A stretch of 37,468 nucleotides of DNA from contig NZ_JAGOGJ010000066.1 of assembly GCF_017996735.1 (NCBI RefSeq), positions 1 through 37,468 of the forward strand. The letters run 5' to 3'. Position numbers and translations under genes: made by a program. The stretch comes from Niveispirillum sp. (GTDB lineage: Bacteria > Pseudomonadota > Alphaproteobacteria > Azospirillales > Azospirillaceae). Below are positions 1 to 6,997 of this stretch, in pieces; position 1 is the first letter of the stretch, and each line of letters opens with the position of its first letter. The notes below the pieces were generated by a model. That model had not been told where the DNA came from, did no database searches, and worked only from the letters and a program-made list of their open reading frames with translations.

Positions 1-122
1 GGGTGGGAGGCGCGGGGGGAAAAGACCGCCAGGGCGGGGCGCTTGCCCTCCCCCCCGGCCCTGCCCCCCCCCTTGGCCGGGCCGAAGGCTGCTTTAACGC
101 CGGTGGGCAGGCGGCCGCGGCC
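1..122. other. Probably error-rich sequence at the window edge
   Basis: The first 122 bases contain runs of C and G (for example nine C in a row near base 65) and break the conserved UDP-glucose dehydrogenase frame. Around bases 85-122 the sequence reads like a noisy copy of codons for AGADAVFIAVGTP, with single-base insertions and losses. This fits a low-quality contig end better than a biological frameshift, but a pseudogene cannot be excluded. Confidence 0.55.
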
Positions 123-1196
123 GGGGACGGGCATGCCGACCTGTCCTATGTCTATGCCGCCGCCGCCGAGATTGCGGCGGCGCTCGACCCCGATGATTAC
201 ACCGTCATCGTCACCAAGAGCACGGTGCCCGTGGGCACGGGGCGCGAGGTGGCGCGCATCATCCGCAAGACGCGGCCGGAAGCCGATTTCGACGTGGCAT
301 CCAACCCGGAATTCCTGCGCGAAGGGTCGGCCATCGAGGATTTCATGCGCCCCGACCGCGTGGTGATCGGCACCGACAGCGACAGGGCGCGGCAGGTGAT
401 GCGCGCCCTGTACCGCCCGCTGTTCCTGATCGAGACGCCGATTGTCTTCACCAGCCTGGAGACGTCGGAACTGATCAAATATGCCGCCAACACCTTCCTG
501 GCCGCCAAGATCACCTTCATCAACGAGGTGGCGGACCTGTGCGAGAAGGTGGGCGCCGACGTGCATGACGTGGCCAAGGGCATCGGCCTGGATAACCGCA
601 TCGGCAAGAAGTTCCTGCATCCCGGCCCCGGCTATGGCGGGTCCTGCTTCCCCAAGGATACGCTGGCCCTGGTGAAGACGGCGCAGGATCACGGCACCCC
701 GCTGCGCATTATCGAAACGGTCGTGGACATCAACGACAAGCGCAAGAAGGCCATGGCGACCCGTGTTGTTGCCGCCTGCGGCGGGTCGGTCCAGGGCAAG
801 CGTATCGGTGTGCTGGGCGTGACGTTCAAGCCCAATACCGACGATATGCGCGATGCCCCGGCGCTGGATATCATCCCGGCGCTGCTGGAAGCAGGGGCCA
901 CGATTGTCGCCTTTGACCCCGCCGGCATGCATGAGGCGGGAAAGCTGCTGCCCGGTGTTGACTGGGCCGAGGATGCCTATGCCGCCCTGGAAGGGGCCGA
1001 TTGCGCCCTGGTCCTGACGGAATGGAACGAGTTCCGGATGCTGAACCTGTCCCGCGTCTGCAAATCCATGAAGGCGCCGGTGCTGGTCGACCTGCGCAAC
1101 ATCTTCAATCCCGAGGACGCGGAGATGGCCGGCTTTGCCTATCACTGCGTCGGCCGGCCGGGCCGGGTGAAGAGGGCGAAGGGCGAGGCGCATTGA
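3..1196 (+). CDS. ugd: UDP-glucose 6-dehydrogenase, 5'-truncated by the window edge
   Basis: The protein oxidises UDP-glucose to UDP-glucuronate with NAD+, a cytoplasmic step that feeds exopolysaccharide and lipopolysaccharide synthesis. The readable family sequence begins at GDGHADLS (about base 123) and runs through the central and UDP-binding domains. The active-site motif GPGYGGSCFPKD has its catalytic Cys at codon 645-647, and GVTFKPNTDDMRDAP follows. The Rossmann N-terminus lies outside the window. Bases 1-122 translate to a Gly/Pro/Ala-rich string that only dimly resembles the expected ADAVFIAVGTP segment, so they are probably a low-quality sequence end and not real protein. There is no true start codon here. 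A strong hairpin follows the stop. With the sugar mutase at 3224 it suggests a nucleotide-sugar locus. Function is sure; the N-terminal bases are not. Confidence 0.93.
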   Translation: MGGAGGKDRQGGALALPPGPAPPLGRAEGCFNAGGQAAAAGDGHADLSYVYAAAAEIAAALDPDDYTVIVTKSTVPVGTGREVARIIRKTRPEADFDVASNPEFLREGSAIEDFMRPDRVVIGTDSDRARQVMRALYRPLFLIETPIVFTSLETSELIKYAANTFLAAKITFINEVADLCEKVGADVHDVAKGIGLDNRIGKKFLHPGPGYGGSCFPKDTLALVKTAQDHGTPLRIIETVVDINDKRKKAMATRVVAACGGSVQGKRIGVLGVTFKPNTDDMRDAPALDIIPALLEAGATIVAFDPAGMHEAGKLLPGVDWAEDAYAALEGADCALVLTEWNEFRMLNLSRVCKSMKAPVLVDLRNIFNPEDAEMAGFAYHCVGRPGRVKRAKGEAH

Positions 1197-1202
1197 GAGC
1201 GG

Positions 1203-1234
1203 CGTCACATGCGGGCGCCCGCCCGCATGTGACG
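1203..1234. terminator. Bidirectional terminator-like hairpin between ugd and the SDR gene
   Basis: Perfect 14-bp arms CGTCACATGCGGGC (1203-1216) and GCCCGCATGTGACG (1221-1234) enclose a 4-base loop. The hairpin sits 6 bases after the ugd stop and 7 bases from the end of the convergent SDR gene, so it can serve both transcripts. It has no T-run, so intrinsic termination is an inference from position. Confidence 0.6.
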
Positions 1235-1241
1235 GTCAGGC

Positions 1242-1997
1242 TCAGATACCCTGGCCGCCCGATACCTCGATCCGCTGTGCCGTCACCCAGCGGTTGGCGG
1301 GGGACAGCAGGCTGGCGATCATGGGGCCGATATCGTCGGGCACGCCGACACGGCCCAGTGCCGTCATGTCGGCGAAGAACTTGTTGAATTCCGGCGTGTC
1401 GCGGACGGCGCCGCCGAAAAAGTCCGTCTCGATGGCGCCGGGCGCCACGATATTGACGGCGATGCCGCGCGCGCCCAGCTCCTTGGCCATATACAGCGTC
1501 AGGGTCTCCATGGCCCCCTTCACGGCGGCATAGGCGCCCCAGCCCGGCGCCGACACCCGTGTCAGGCCCGATGACAGGTTGACGATCCGCCCGCCATCCC
1601 CGATCAGGCCCAGCAGGGCCTGGGTCAGGAAGAAGGGGCCCTTGAAATGCACGTCGACCAGCCGGTCGAACTGCGCCACCGTGGTGTCGGCGATCAGGGC
1701 ATGGTCACCGTGGCCGGCATTGTTCACCAGATGGTCGAAACGCTCGCGGCCCCAGGTCTGTGTCAGGGCGGTGCGCAGACTTTCGGCAAAATCCGCGAAG
1801 CTGGCGGCGTTGCCGACATCAAGCTGCAGGGCCACGGCCTTGCGGCCCAGCGCCGCGATCTCAGCCACCACGGCGGCGGCCTCTTCGGCACGGCTGTGAT
1901 AGGTGATGATGACATCGCCGCCGCTGCGGGCAACGGACAGGGCCGTATTGCGGCCCAGGCCGCGGCTGGCGCCGGTGATCAGGGTGATGGTGGACAT
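1242..1997 (-). CDS. SDR family NAD(P)-dependent oxidoreductase
   Basis: This 251-residue protein has the classical short-chain dehydrogenase layout. The cofactor motif TGASRGLG is at residues 8-15 and NNAG at 92-95. The catalytic Ser lies in NLSSG (about 142), followed by Tyr156 and Lys160 in YAAVK. The ending matches an SDR substrate loop and a C-terminal IEVSGGQGI. The substrate cannot be named; ketone, aldehyde or 3-oxoacyl reductases share this form. The start ATG at 1997 is preceded by an AAGGA-like site. The gene is divergent from an AraC-type activator at 2167, with about 170 bp between them, an arrangement in which the regulator usually controls the reductase. Family assignment is firm; the reaction is not. 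Confidence 0.93.
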   Translation of the reverse strand: MSTITLITGASRGLGRNTALSVARSGGDVIITYHSRAEEAAAVVAEIAALGRKAVALQLDVGNAASFADFAESLRTALTQTWGRERFDHLVNNAGHGDHALIADTTVAQFDRLVDVHFKGPFFLTQALLGLIGDGGRIVNLSSGLTRVSAPGWGAYAAVKGAMETLTLYMAKELGARGIAVNIVAPGAIETDFFGGAVRDTPEFNKFFADMTALGRVGVPDDIGPMIASLLSPANRWVTAQRIEVSGGQGI

Positions 1998-2166
1998 GAG
2001 AGCAATCCTTGTCTGCGGGGGACTTTCCGTGCCGGTCCGTCCCGGTTGCCGATGACGGATTTATAAGGCCGGGGGCTGTAATTCGTCGTTGCCGGAACCT
2101 GGATGATCTTTGCCTGATCCTCCAAATCCGCTTGGCGAAGGGGTGGAGTTAAGGCAGGGTAAGGGC

Positions 2167-3054
2167 ATGAATAACGACCTTCTCCGCACTGTCCGCCGCT
2201 ATCTGGAGGTGCATGCCGACCCGACCGGCATTGCCCATACCCCCATCGCGGGCCTGACCACCATCCGGTCGGCCACGCCCAGCGGACTGGTCCATGCCAT
2301 CTCCAAACCCCTGGTCTGCCTGGTGCTGCAGGGGACCAAGCAGGTGACGATGGGGGCCAGCAGCTTCACCTTCGGGGCGGGAGATTCGCTGCTGATCACC
2401 GCCGATGTGCCCATTGTCAGCCAGATCACCACGGCCAGTGCCGAGGCGCCCTATATGTCGCTGGTGCTGGACCTGGATCTTGCCCTGATCGCCGATCTGG
2501 CGATGCAGATGGGGCCGGCGGCGATGGGGGAGGCGATGCCGGTGCGGGTCGATCCCACGGATGCGGAGGTGGCGGATGCGGCCCTGCGGCTGATGCGGCT
2601 GCTGGACCGGCCGGCGGCGGTGCCGGTTCTGCATGGGCAACTGGTGCGGGAACTGCATTACTGGCTGCTGTGCAGCCGGCATGGCGCCGATATCCGCCGT
2701 CTGGGCTGGCCCGACAGCCATGCCAGCCGGGTGGCCCGCGCCGTGGCCGTGCTGCGGGCCGATTATGCCAGGCCGCTGCCGGTGGAGCGGCTGGCCGCCG
2801 TGGCAGGCATGAGTCCGTCGTCCTTTCACCAGCATTTCCGGTCTGTCACCTCCCTGTCGCCGCTGCAGTTCCAGAAGCAGTTGCGCCTGATCGAGGCGCG
2901 GCGGCGTATGCTGGCCGAGGGCGTGACGGTCAGTGTTGCGGCCTTTGCCGTCGGTTATGAAAGCGTGTCACAGTTCACCCGTGAATATCGCCGTATGTTC
3001 GGCCAGCCGCCGGCGCGGGAGACGGAGGCGGCACGCGGTCTGGTGGCGGCCTGA
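2167..3054 (+). CDS. AraC family transcriptional regulator with AraC_N-type domain
   Basis: This 295-residue regulator has an N-terminal cupin-like AraC_N region (about residues 25-175, including PLVCLVLQGTKQVTMG) and a C-terminal double helix-turn-helix (about 200-285). The AraC signature runs from SRVARAVAVLRADYARPL through GYESVSQFTREYRRMFG. I chose the ATG at 2167 over an upstream TTG at 2110, because homology begins with MNNDLLRTVRRYLE and a purine-rich stretch lies just before it. It is divergent from the SDR gene. Members of this family are commonly found beside the oxidoreductase genes they activate in response to small molecules; the inducer here is unknown. Confidence 0.9.
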   Translation: MNNDLLRTVRRYLEVHADPTGIAHTPIAGLTTIRSATPSGLVHAISKPLVCLVLQGTKQVTMGASSFTFGAGDSLLITADVPIVSQITTASAEAPYMSLVLDLDLALIADLAMQMGPAAMGEAMPVRVDPTDAEVADAALRLMRLLDRPAAVPVLHGQLVRELHYWLLCSRHGADIRRLGWPDSHASRVARAVAVLRADYARPLPVERLAAVAGMSPSSFHQHFRSVTSLSPLQFQKQLRLIEARRRMLAEGVTVSVAAFAVGYESVSQFTREYRRMFGQPPARETEAARGLVAA

Positions 3055-3223
3055 GGCGGCTTCCGGTGTGGGGATGGCTGGTAACGTCCGTCACCCCACT
3101 ACCTCCATCGCCCCGAAACAAACCCGCCTTCTGCGCTGTTGAACAGGCTGGCGGGCGGTCGCGGCTTGTGCTTTGCTGCCGCCATAATCCTTTTTAACCA
3201 ACCTCTGTTCAGGTGACGGAAAC

Positions 3224-4618
3224 ATGACCCTGGCGCACAATTTCCATCCCACGGTCCTGCGCGAATACGATATCCGCGGCATCATCGGAAAGACGCTGAC
3301 GACCGACGATGCCCGCGCCATCGGCCGGGGCTTCGGCACCATGGTGGTGCGCGGGGGCGGCAAGAAGGTGGCCATCGGCTATGACGGCCGCCTGTCCTCG
3401 CCCGACCTGGAAGCGGCGGCGGTGGAAGGGTTGAAGTCCGTCGGCCTACATGTGGTGCGTATCGGCCTGGGCCCGACGCCCATGCTGTATTTCACGGCGC
3501 GGCACCTGAAGCTGGATGCCGGCATGATGATCACCGGCTCGCACAATCCGCCGGATTATAACGGCTTCAAGATGATGATCGGCAAGGCGCCGTTCTTCGG
3601 CAGCCAGATCCTGGAGATCGGCAAGATCGCCGCCGCCGGCGATTTCGCCACGGGTGAGGGCTCGGAAGAAACCATCGACATCCAGGATACCTATGTCGAC
3701 CGTCTGGCCGCCGATTATGACGGCACCCGCGACCTGAACGTCGTCTGGGACAATGGCAACGGGGCGGCGGGTGAAATCCTGCGCCGGCTGGTGAAGAAGC
3801 TGCCGGGCAAGCATACGCTGCTGTTCGACGATATCGACGGCACCTTCCCCAACCACCATCCCGACCCGACCATTCCGGAAAACCTGGAAGACATCATCCA
3901 CAAGGTGGCCGAAGAGAAGGCCGATCTGGGCATTGCGTTTGACGGTGACGCCGACCGTATCGGCGCCGTGGATGAGAAGGGCCGTATCGTCTGGGGCGAC
4001 CAGTTGGTGGCGATCTATTCCAAGGATGTGCTGGCAGCCCATCCCGGCGCTACCATCATCGCCGACGTGAAGGCCAGCCAGACCCTGTTCGACCAGATCG
4101 CCAAGCTGGGCGGCAAGCCGCTGATGTGGAAGACGGGCCATTCGCTGCTGAAGGCCAAGATGGCCGAGACGAACAGCCCGCTGGCCGGTGAGATGTCGGG
4201 CCATATCTTCTTCGCCGACAAATATTACGGCTTCGACGATGCGCTGTACTGCGCGGTCCGTCTGCTGGGTCTGGTGTCGCGCCATGGTGAATTGTCGGCC
4301 CTGCGCGATGAATTGCCCGACGTGCTGAACACACCGGAAGTCCGCTTCCAGGTCAGCGAGGAGCGCAAGTTCGCCGCCGTGGAGGAGATCAAGGCCCGCG
4401 TGAAGGCGGAAGAAGCCGCCGGCGGCGCCGAGGTTAACGACATTGACGGCGTGCGCGTGAAGACTGCCGATGGCTGGTGGCTGCTGCGCGCGTCCAACAC
4501 CCAGGACGTGCTGGTCGCCCGTGCCGAGGCCTTCAGCCCCGAGGGTCTGGAGCGCCTGAAGGATGCCATCAAGGACAATCTGGCCAAGAGCGGCATCGCC
4601 GCCCCGGCCGATTTCTGA
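3224..4618 (+). CDS. pgmG: Phosphomannomutase / phosphoglucomutase (AlgC/PgmG type)
   Basis: The enzyme interconverts hexose 1- and 6-phosphates in the cytoplasm and supplies glucose-1-P or mannose-1-P for nucleotide sugars. At 464 residues it has normal family length. The four alpha-D-phosphohexomutase landmarks are present in order: the phosphoserine loop TGSHNP with Ser106, the magnesium loop DGDADR at 240-245, the sugar-binding GEMSGH near 324, and the phosphate-binding RASNTQD near 425. The N-terminal LREYDIRGIIG is typical. A GGTGACGGAAAC stretch precedes the ATG. It lies 2 kb from ugd, and both enzymes act in making UDP-glucuronate. The symbol follows alphaproteobacterial usage; algC and manB are used for the same family. 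Confidence 0.93.
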   Translation: MTLAHNFHPTVLREYDIRGIIGKTLTTDDARAIGRGFGTMVVRGGGKKVAIGYDGRLSSPDLEAAAVEGLKSVGLHVVRIGLGPTPMLYFTARHLKLDAGMMITGSHNPPDYNGFKMMIGKAPFFGSQILEIGKIAAAGDFATGEGSEETIDIQDTYVDRLAADYDGTRDLNVVWDNGNGAAGEILRRLVKKLPGKHTLLFDDIDGTFPNHHPDPTIPENLEDIIHKVAEEKADLGIAFDGDADRIGAVDEKGRIVWGDQLVAIYSKDVLAAHPGATIIADVKASQTLFDQIAKLGGKPLMWKTGHSLLKAKMAETNSPLAGEMSGHIFFADKYYGFDDALYCAVRLLGLVSRHGELSALRDELPDVLNTPEVRFQVSEERKFAAVEEIKARVKAEEAAGGAEVNDIDGVRVKTADGWWLLRASNTQDVLVARAEAFSPEGLERLKDAIKDNLAKSGIAAPADF

Positions 4619-4643
4619 TGTGAGGGTGGCGGGGGAGGGTGCG

Positions 4644-5513
4644 ATGGACGCGGCGTCCCCCGCCCCGTCATCCCGCGACTGGGCACAGTTGCGGCGAGAT
4701 GCCGAGACGGGCATTGAAAGCATCCGGGCCCATTTCACGGGCCATGCCTATGACATGCACGACCATGACGAAGTGCTGCTGGGCGTCACGGAACAGGGCG
4801 TGCAGTCCTTCCGCTGTGGCCGGCAGCAGGTGGTCAGCATCCCCGGCCGCGCCATCCTGATCGAACCCGGCCAGCCGCATGACGGGCATAGTCCCGACCC
4901 GGCCGGTTTCACCTATCAGATGCTGTATCTGCCCCTATCCTGGGTTCAGGCCCGGCGGGACGCCGCGACCGGGCCGCTGGCGCCGCTGGGGTTCCGTCAG
5001 ACCCTGTGGGAGGATGCGGGGCTTTGCCGCGACATCGCCGCCGCTTTCCGCGCCCTGCACGGGCGGGAGGGGCGGCTGGCCCGTGATCTGGCGCTGGACC
5101 GGCTGTTGGGGCGGCTGTGGCAGCCTGATCTCTGGCGGGCCGAATCTGCCGGCCACCGGCCGCACCGCGCGGCCCGCCGGGCACGCGCGGCGCTGCATGA
5201 TCATATGGAGACGGATATCGGGCTGGATGAACTGGCCGACATGGCGGGCACCGACCGGTTCCGCCTGAACCGGCAATTCCGGGAGGCGTATGGCCGCTCC
5301 CCCCATGCCTATCTGGTGCAGTTGCGGCTGAAGCGGGCCAAGGCGCTGCTGGCGGCGGGAGCGGCGCCGGCGGATGTGGCGGCCCGGGTCGGATTCGCCG
5401 ATCAGAGCCATCTGGGCCGCTGGTTCCGCCGCGCCTATGGCACCAGCCCCGCCGCCTATCGCAAAATCTGCACAAACATTCCAGACACGGACCCGACCGC
5501 ATCGCCATCCTGA
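4644..5513 (+). CDS. AraC family transcriptional regulator with cupin sensor domain
   Basis: This 289-residue protein has a short N-terminal cupin-type AraC-binding domain (HAYDMHDHDEVLLGVTEQG near residue 37, then IEPGQPHDGHS) and a C-terminal pair of helix-turn-helix motifs (about residues 185-280, with IGLDELADMAGTDRFRLNRQF and VAARVGFADQSHLGRWFRR). The frame is open further upstream into the mutase gene. I start at ATG 4644, 25 bases past the mutase stop, because a GGGGGAGGG site sits just before it. It lies 23 bp upstream of a DUF2000 gene on the same strand. That pairing suggests co-transcription, perhaps with autoregulation, but no operator is evident. Confidence 0.9.
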   Translation: MDAASPAPSSRDWAQLRRDAETGIESIRAHFTGHAYDMHDHDEVLLGVTEQGVQSFRCGRQQVVSIPGRAILIEPGQPHDGHSPDPAGFTYQMLYLPLSWVQARRDAATGPLAPLGFRQTLWEDAGLCRDIAAAFRALHGREGRLARDLALDRLLGRLWQPDLWRAESAGHRPHRAARRARAALHDHMETDIGLDELADMAGTDRFRLNRQFREAYGRSPHAYLVQLRLKRAKALLAAGAAPADVAARVGFADQSHLGRWFRRAYGTSPAAYRKICTNIPDTDPTASPS

Positions 5514-5536
5514 GCCCCCATTACCGGAGGGACATG

Positions 5537-5944
5537 ATGTTCGATACCAAGGTCGCCCTGATCATCCGCGACGATCTGTTGCCCTGGCAACGGCTGAACG
5601 TGGCTGCTTTCCTGGCGACGGGGATTGTTGCGGGCGCGCCGGACGCGCTGGGCGATCCTTACCTGGATGGGGCCGGCCGGTCCTATGGCCGCATGCTGGG
5701 CCAGCCGATGCTGGTGTTCCAGGCGGATCGGGACGGGCTGGCGCGGGCGGCGCAGGTTTCGCGTGAACGCGGGCTGTTGACCGTGCCCTATGTGGCGGGC
5801 ATGTTCCGCACCGGCAATGACGCGGATAATCGCGCCTGTTTCCAGGCGGAGGACCCGGACGCGCCCGACTGGGTGGGCATCGGCCTGCGCGGGGCGAAGA
5901 AGGGGGTGGAGAAGGCTACGAAGGGCCTTTCACTGCACCCTTGA
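5537..5944 (+). CDS. DUF2000 domain-containing protein
   Basis: This 135-residue protein matches the DUF2000 family from its start (FDTKVALIIRDDLLPWQRLNVAAFLATGI) to its end. As I recall, the family has a fold related to peptidyl-tRNA hydrolase II, but no biochemical role is established and I do not assign one. The second of two adjacent ATGs (5534 and 5537) has the better spacing from GGAGGG at 5526-5531. It follows an AraC regulator at 23 bp, probably in one transcript. There is no signal peptide or membrane segment, so it is probably cytoplasmic. Confidence 0.85.
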   Translation: MFDTKVALIIRDDLLPWQRLNVAAFLATGIVAGAPDALGDPYLDGAGRSYGRMLGQPMLVFQADRDGLARAAQVSRERGLLTVPYVAGMFRTGNDADNRACFQAEDPDAPDWVGIGLRGAKKGVEKATKGLSLHP

Positions 5945-5993
5945 GATTTGATGTCTTGCGGGCCTGGGTTGCAGGTCATGTTCCCCAGCGTGG

Positions 5994-6022
5994 TTGACTC
6001 AGGGCCGCTTCGCCACTATAGA
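5994..6022 (+). promoter_or_regulatory. Sigma-70-type promoter of the rpmH operon
   Basis: A TTGACT -35 hexamer (5994-5999) and a TATAGA -10 hexamer (6017-6022) are separated by exactly 17 bp, in the gap before rpmH. A start near 6030 would leave a leader of about 40 bases. This is the clearest housekeeping promoter in the window, as expected for ribosomal protein L34. Confidence 0.8.
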
Positions 6023-6070
6023 CCACGCTTCGTTTTTGTACTCAGTAGTTTCAAGACCGGAGTAAGTACC

Positions 6071-6205
6071 GTGAAGCGTCCCTTTCAGCCCTCCAAGATC
6101 GTGCGCGCCCGCCGTCATGGTTTCCGCGCCCGCATGGCCACCGTTGCGGGCCGTAACATCATCAACAAGCGCCGCGCCCAGGGCCGCAAGAAGCTGAGCG
6201 CCTAA
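6071..6205 (+). CDS. rpmH: 50S ribosomal protein L34
   Basis: This is the 44-residue basic protein of the large ribosomal subunit. The sequence begins MKRPFQPSKIVRARRHGFRA and ends in a Lys/Arg-rich RRAQGRKKLSA, matching L34 throughout. The start is GTG at 6071; the frame is open upstream, but L34 always begins at this MKR. A GGAG-like site lies about 10 bases before it. It leads the conserved block rpmH-rnpA-yidD-yidC-engB, and 11 bp separate it from rnpA. A strong promoter precedes it. Confidence 0.97.
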   Translation: MKRPFQPSKIVRARRHGFRARMATVAGRNIINKRRAQGRKKLSA

Positions 6206-6216
6206 AGGTTACCGGC

Positions 6217-6648
6217 ATGGCGCCCCCGGCCAAGGCCAAGGTGGGGCGCCTGACCAGACGGCCGCAATTCCTGGCCGTCGCGGGCGCCCGTCGCAAATGG
6301 GCCACGCCGGGCCTGATTCTTCAGGCCCGCGCCCATGATGAGCGGCAACACCCGAATCCCGGCGAACCGCCGGTACGGATCGGCCTGACAGCCAGCAAGA
6401 AGGTGGGCGGCGCGGTTGAACGCAACCGCGCCCGTCGTCGTCTGCGCGCGGCACTGGCCGAGGTGTTGGCCCCCAACGCCACCCCCGGGCACGATTTCGT
6501 GCTGGTGGCGCGGGCGGAAACGGTGCGGCGGCCCTATGCCGACCTGAAGGCCGATCTGACCCAGGCTTTGAAGAAGCTGCGGGTCTGGAAAGGCAAGCGG
6601 GAGGCGGCGGCAGCCGAATCAGGCGCGGCCAAGGATGAAAAAGCATGA
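6217..6648 (+). CDS. rnpA: Ribonuclease P protein component
   Basis: This basic protein of 143 residues is the cofactor of the RNase P ribozyme, which removes 5' leaders from tRNA precursors. The diagnostic arginine-rich helix is at residues 61-77 (KKVGGAVERNRARRRLR), and the family start GRLTRRPQFLAV is at 10-21. The C-terminal tail (after about 125) is Ala/Glu/Lys-rich and variable, as often in alphaproteobacteria. It begins 11 bp after rpmH, so the two are surely co-transcribed. Its stop overlaps the yidD start in an ATGA, suggesting coupled translation. Confidence 0.96.
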   Translation: MAPPAKAKVGRLTRRPQFLAVAGARRKWATPGLILQARAHDERQHPNPGEPPVRIGLTASKKVGGAVERNRARRRLRAALAEVLAPNATPGHDFVLVARAETVRRPYADLKADLTQALKKLRVWKGKREAAAAESGAAKDEKA

Positions 6649-6914
6649 GCCCGGCGGCCTGGCTGCTCCGGGCTTTTGTGCTTTTCTACCGTTGGGTCAT
6701 CCGGCCGATGATGGGGCCGCCCCGTTGCAGGTTCCACCCCTCATGCTCACATTACGCGCTGGAAGCGCTGAGCGTGCATGGGGCGGTAAAGGGCGGCTGG
6801 CTGACCCTGCGGCGTCTGGCGCGCTGTCATCCCTGGGGCGGGGACGGGTATGACCCGGTACCACCCCGGCATCCGGGACATGCACCGGATGGAAAATGTT
6901 GCGGCGGGCATTGA
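6645..6914 (+). CDS. yidD: Membrane protein insertion efficiency factor YidD
   Basis: This 89-residue protein helps YidC insert inner-membrane proteins. The family core is intact: an N-terminal amphipathic helix (LLRAFVLFYRWVIRPMMGPP), the cysteine motif CRFHPSCSHYALEAL at residues 28-42, and RLARCHPWGGDGYDPVP at 57-73. Start and rnpA stop overlap by four bases. The last codons, the stop and a terminator-like hairpin overlap each other, so yidD expression and transcript ending may be linked. Confidence 0.96.
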   Translation: MSPAAWLLRAFVLFYRWVIRPMMGPPRCRFHPSCSHYALEALSVHGAVKGGWLTLRRLARCHPWGGDGYDPVPPRHPGHAPDGKCCGGH

Positions 6915-6930
6915 TCGCCCGCCGTTTTCA
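6902..6930 (+). terminator. Intrinsic terminator-like hairpin overlapping the yidD stop
   Basis: Arms CGGCGGGC (6902-6909) and GCCCGCCG (6917-6924) enclose a 7-base loop and are followed by TTTT. The yidD TGA (6912-6914) lies in the loop. This could end part of the rpmH-rnpA-yidD transcript before yidC. It may be leaky, since yidC has no obvious strong promoter of its own in the 83-bp gap, though a GC-rich dyad (ACCGGGGC / GCCCCGGT, 6939-6956) also lies there. Confidence 0.6.
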
Positions 6931-6997
6931 TGTGACCAACCGGGGCGTGCCCCGGTATGTAACCGGCCATTGAATTCGGAACCTGGACCAAACACCC

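Noticed and set aside
3055..3223. Promoter for the sugar mutase near CATAAT
   Set aside because: No matching -35 hexamer at 16-18 bp was found.
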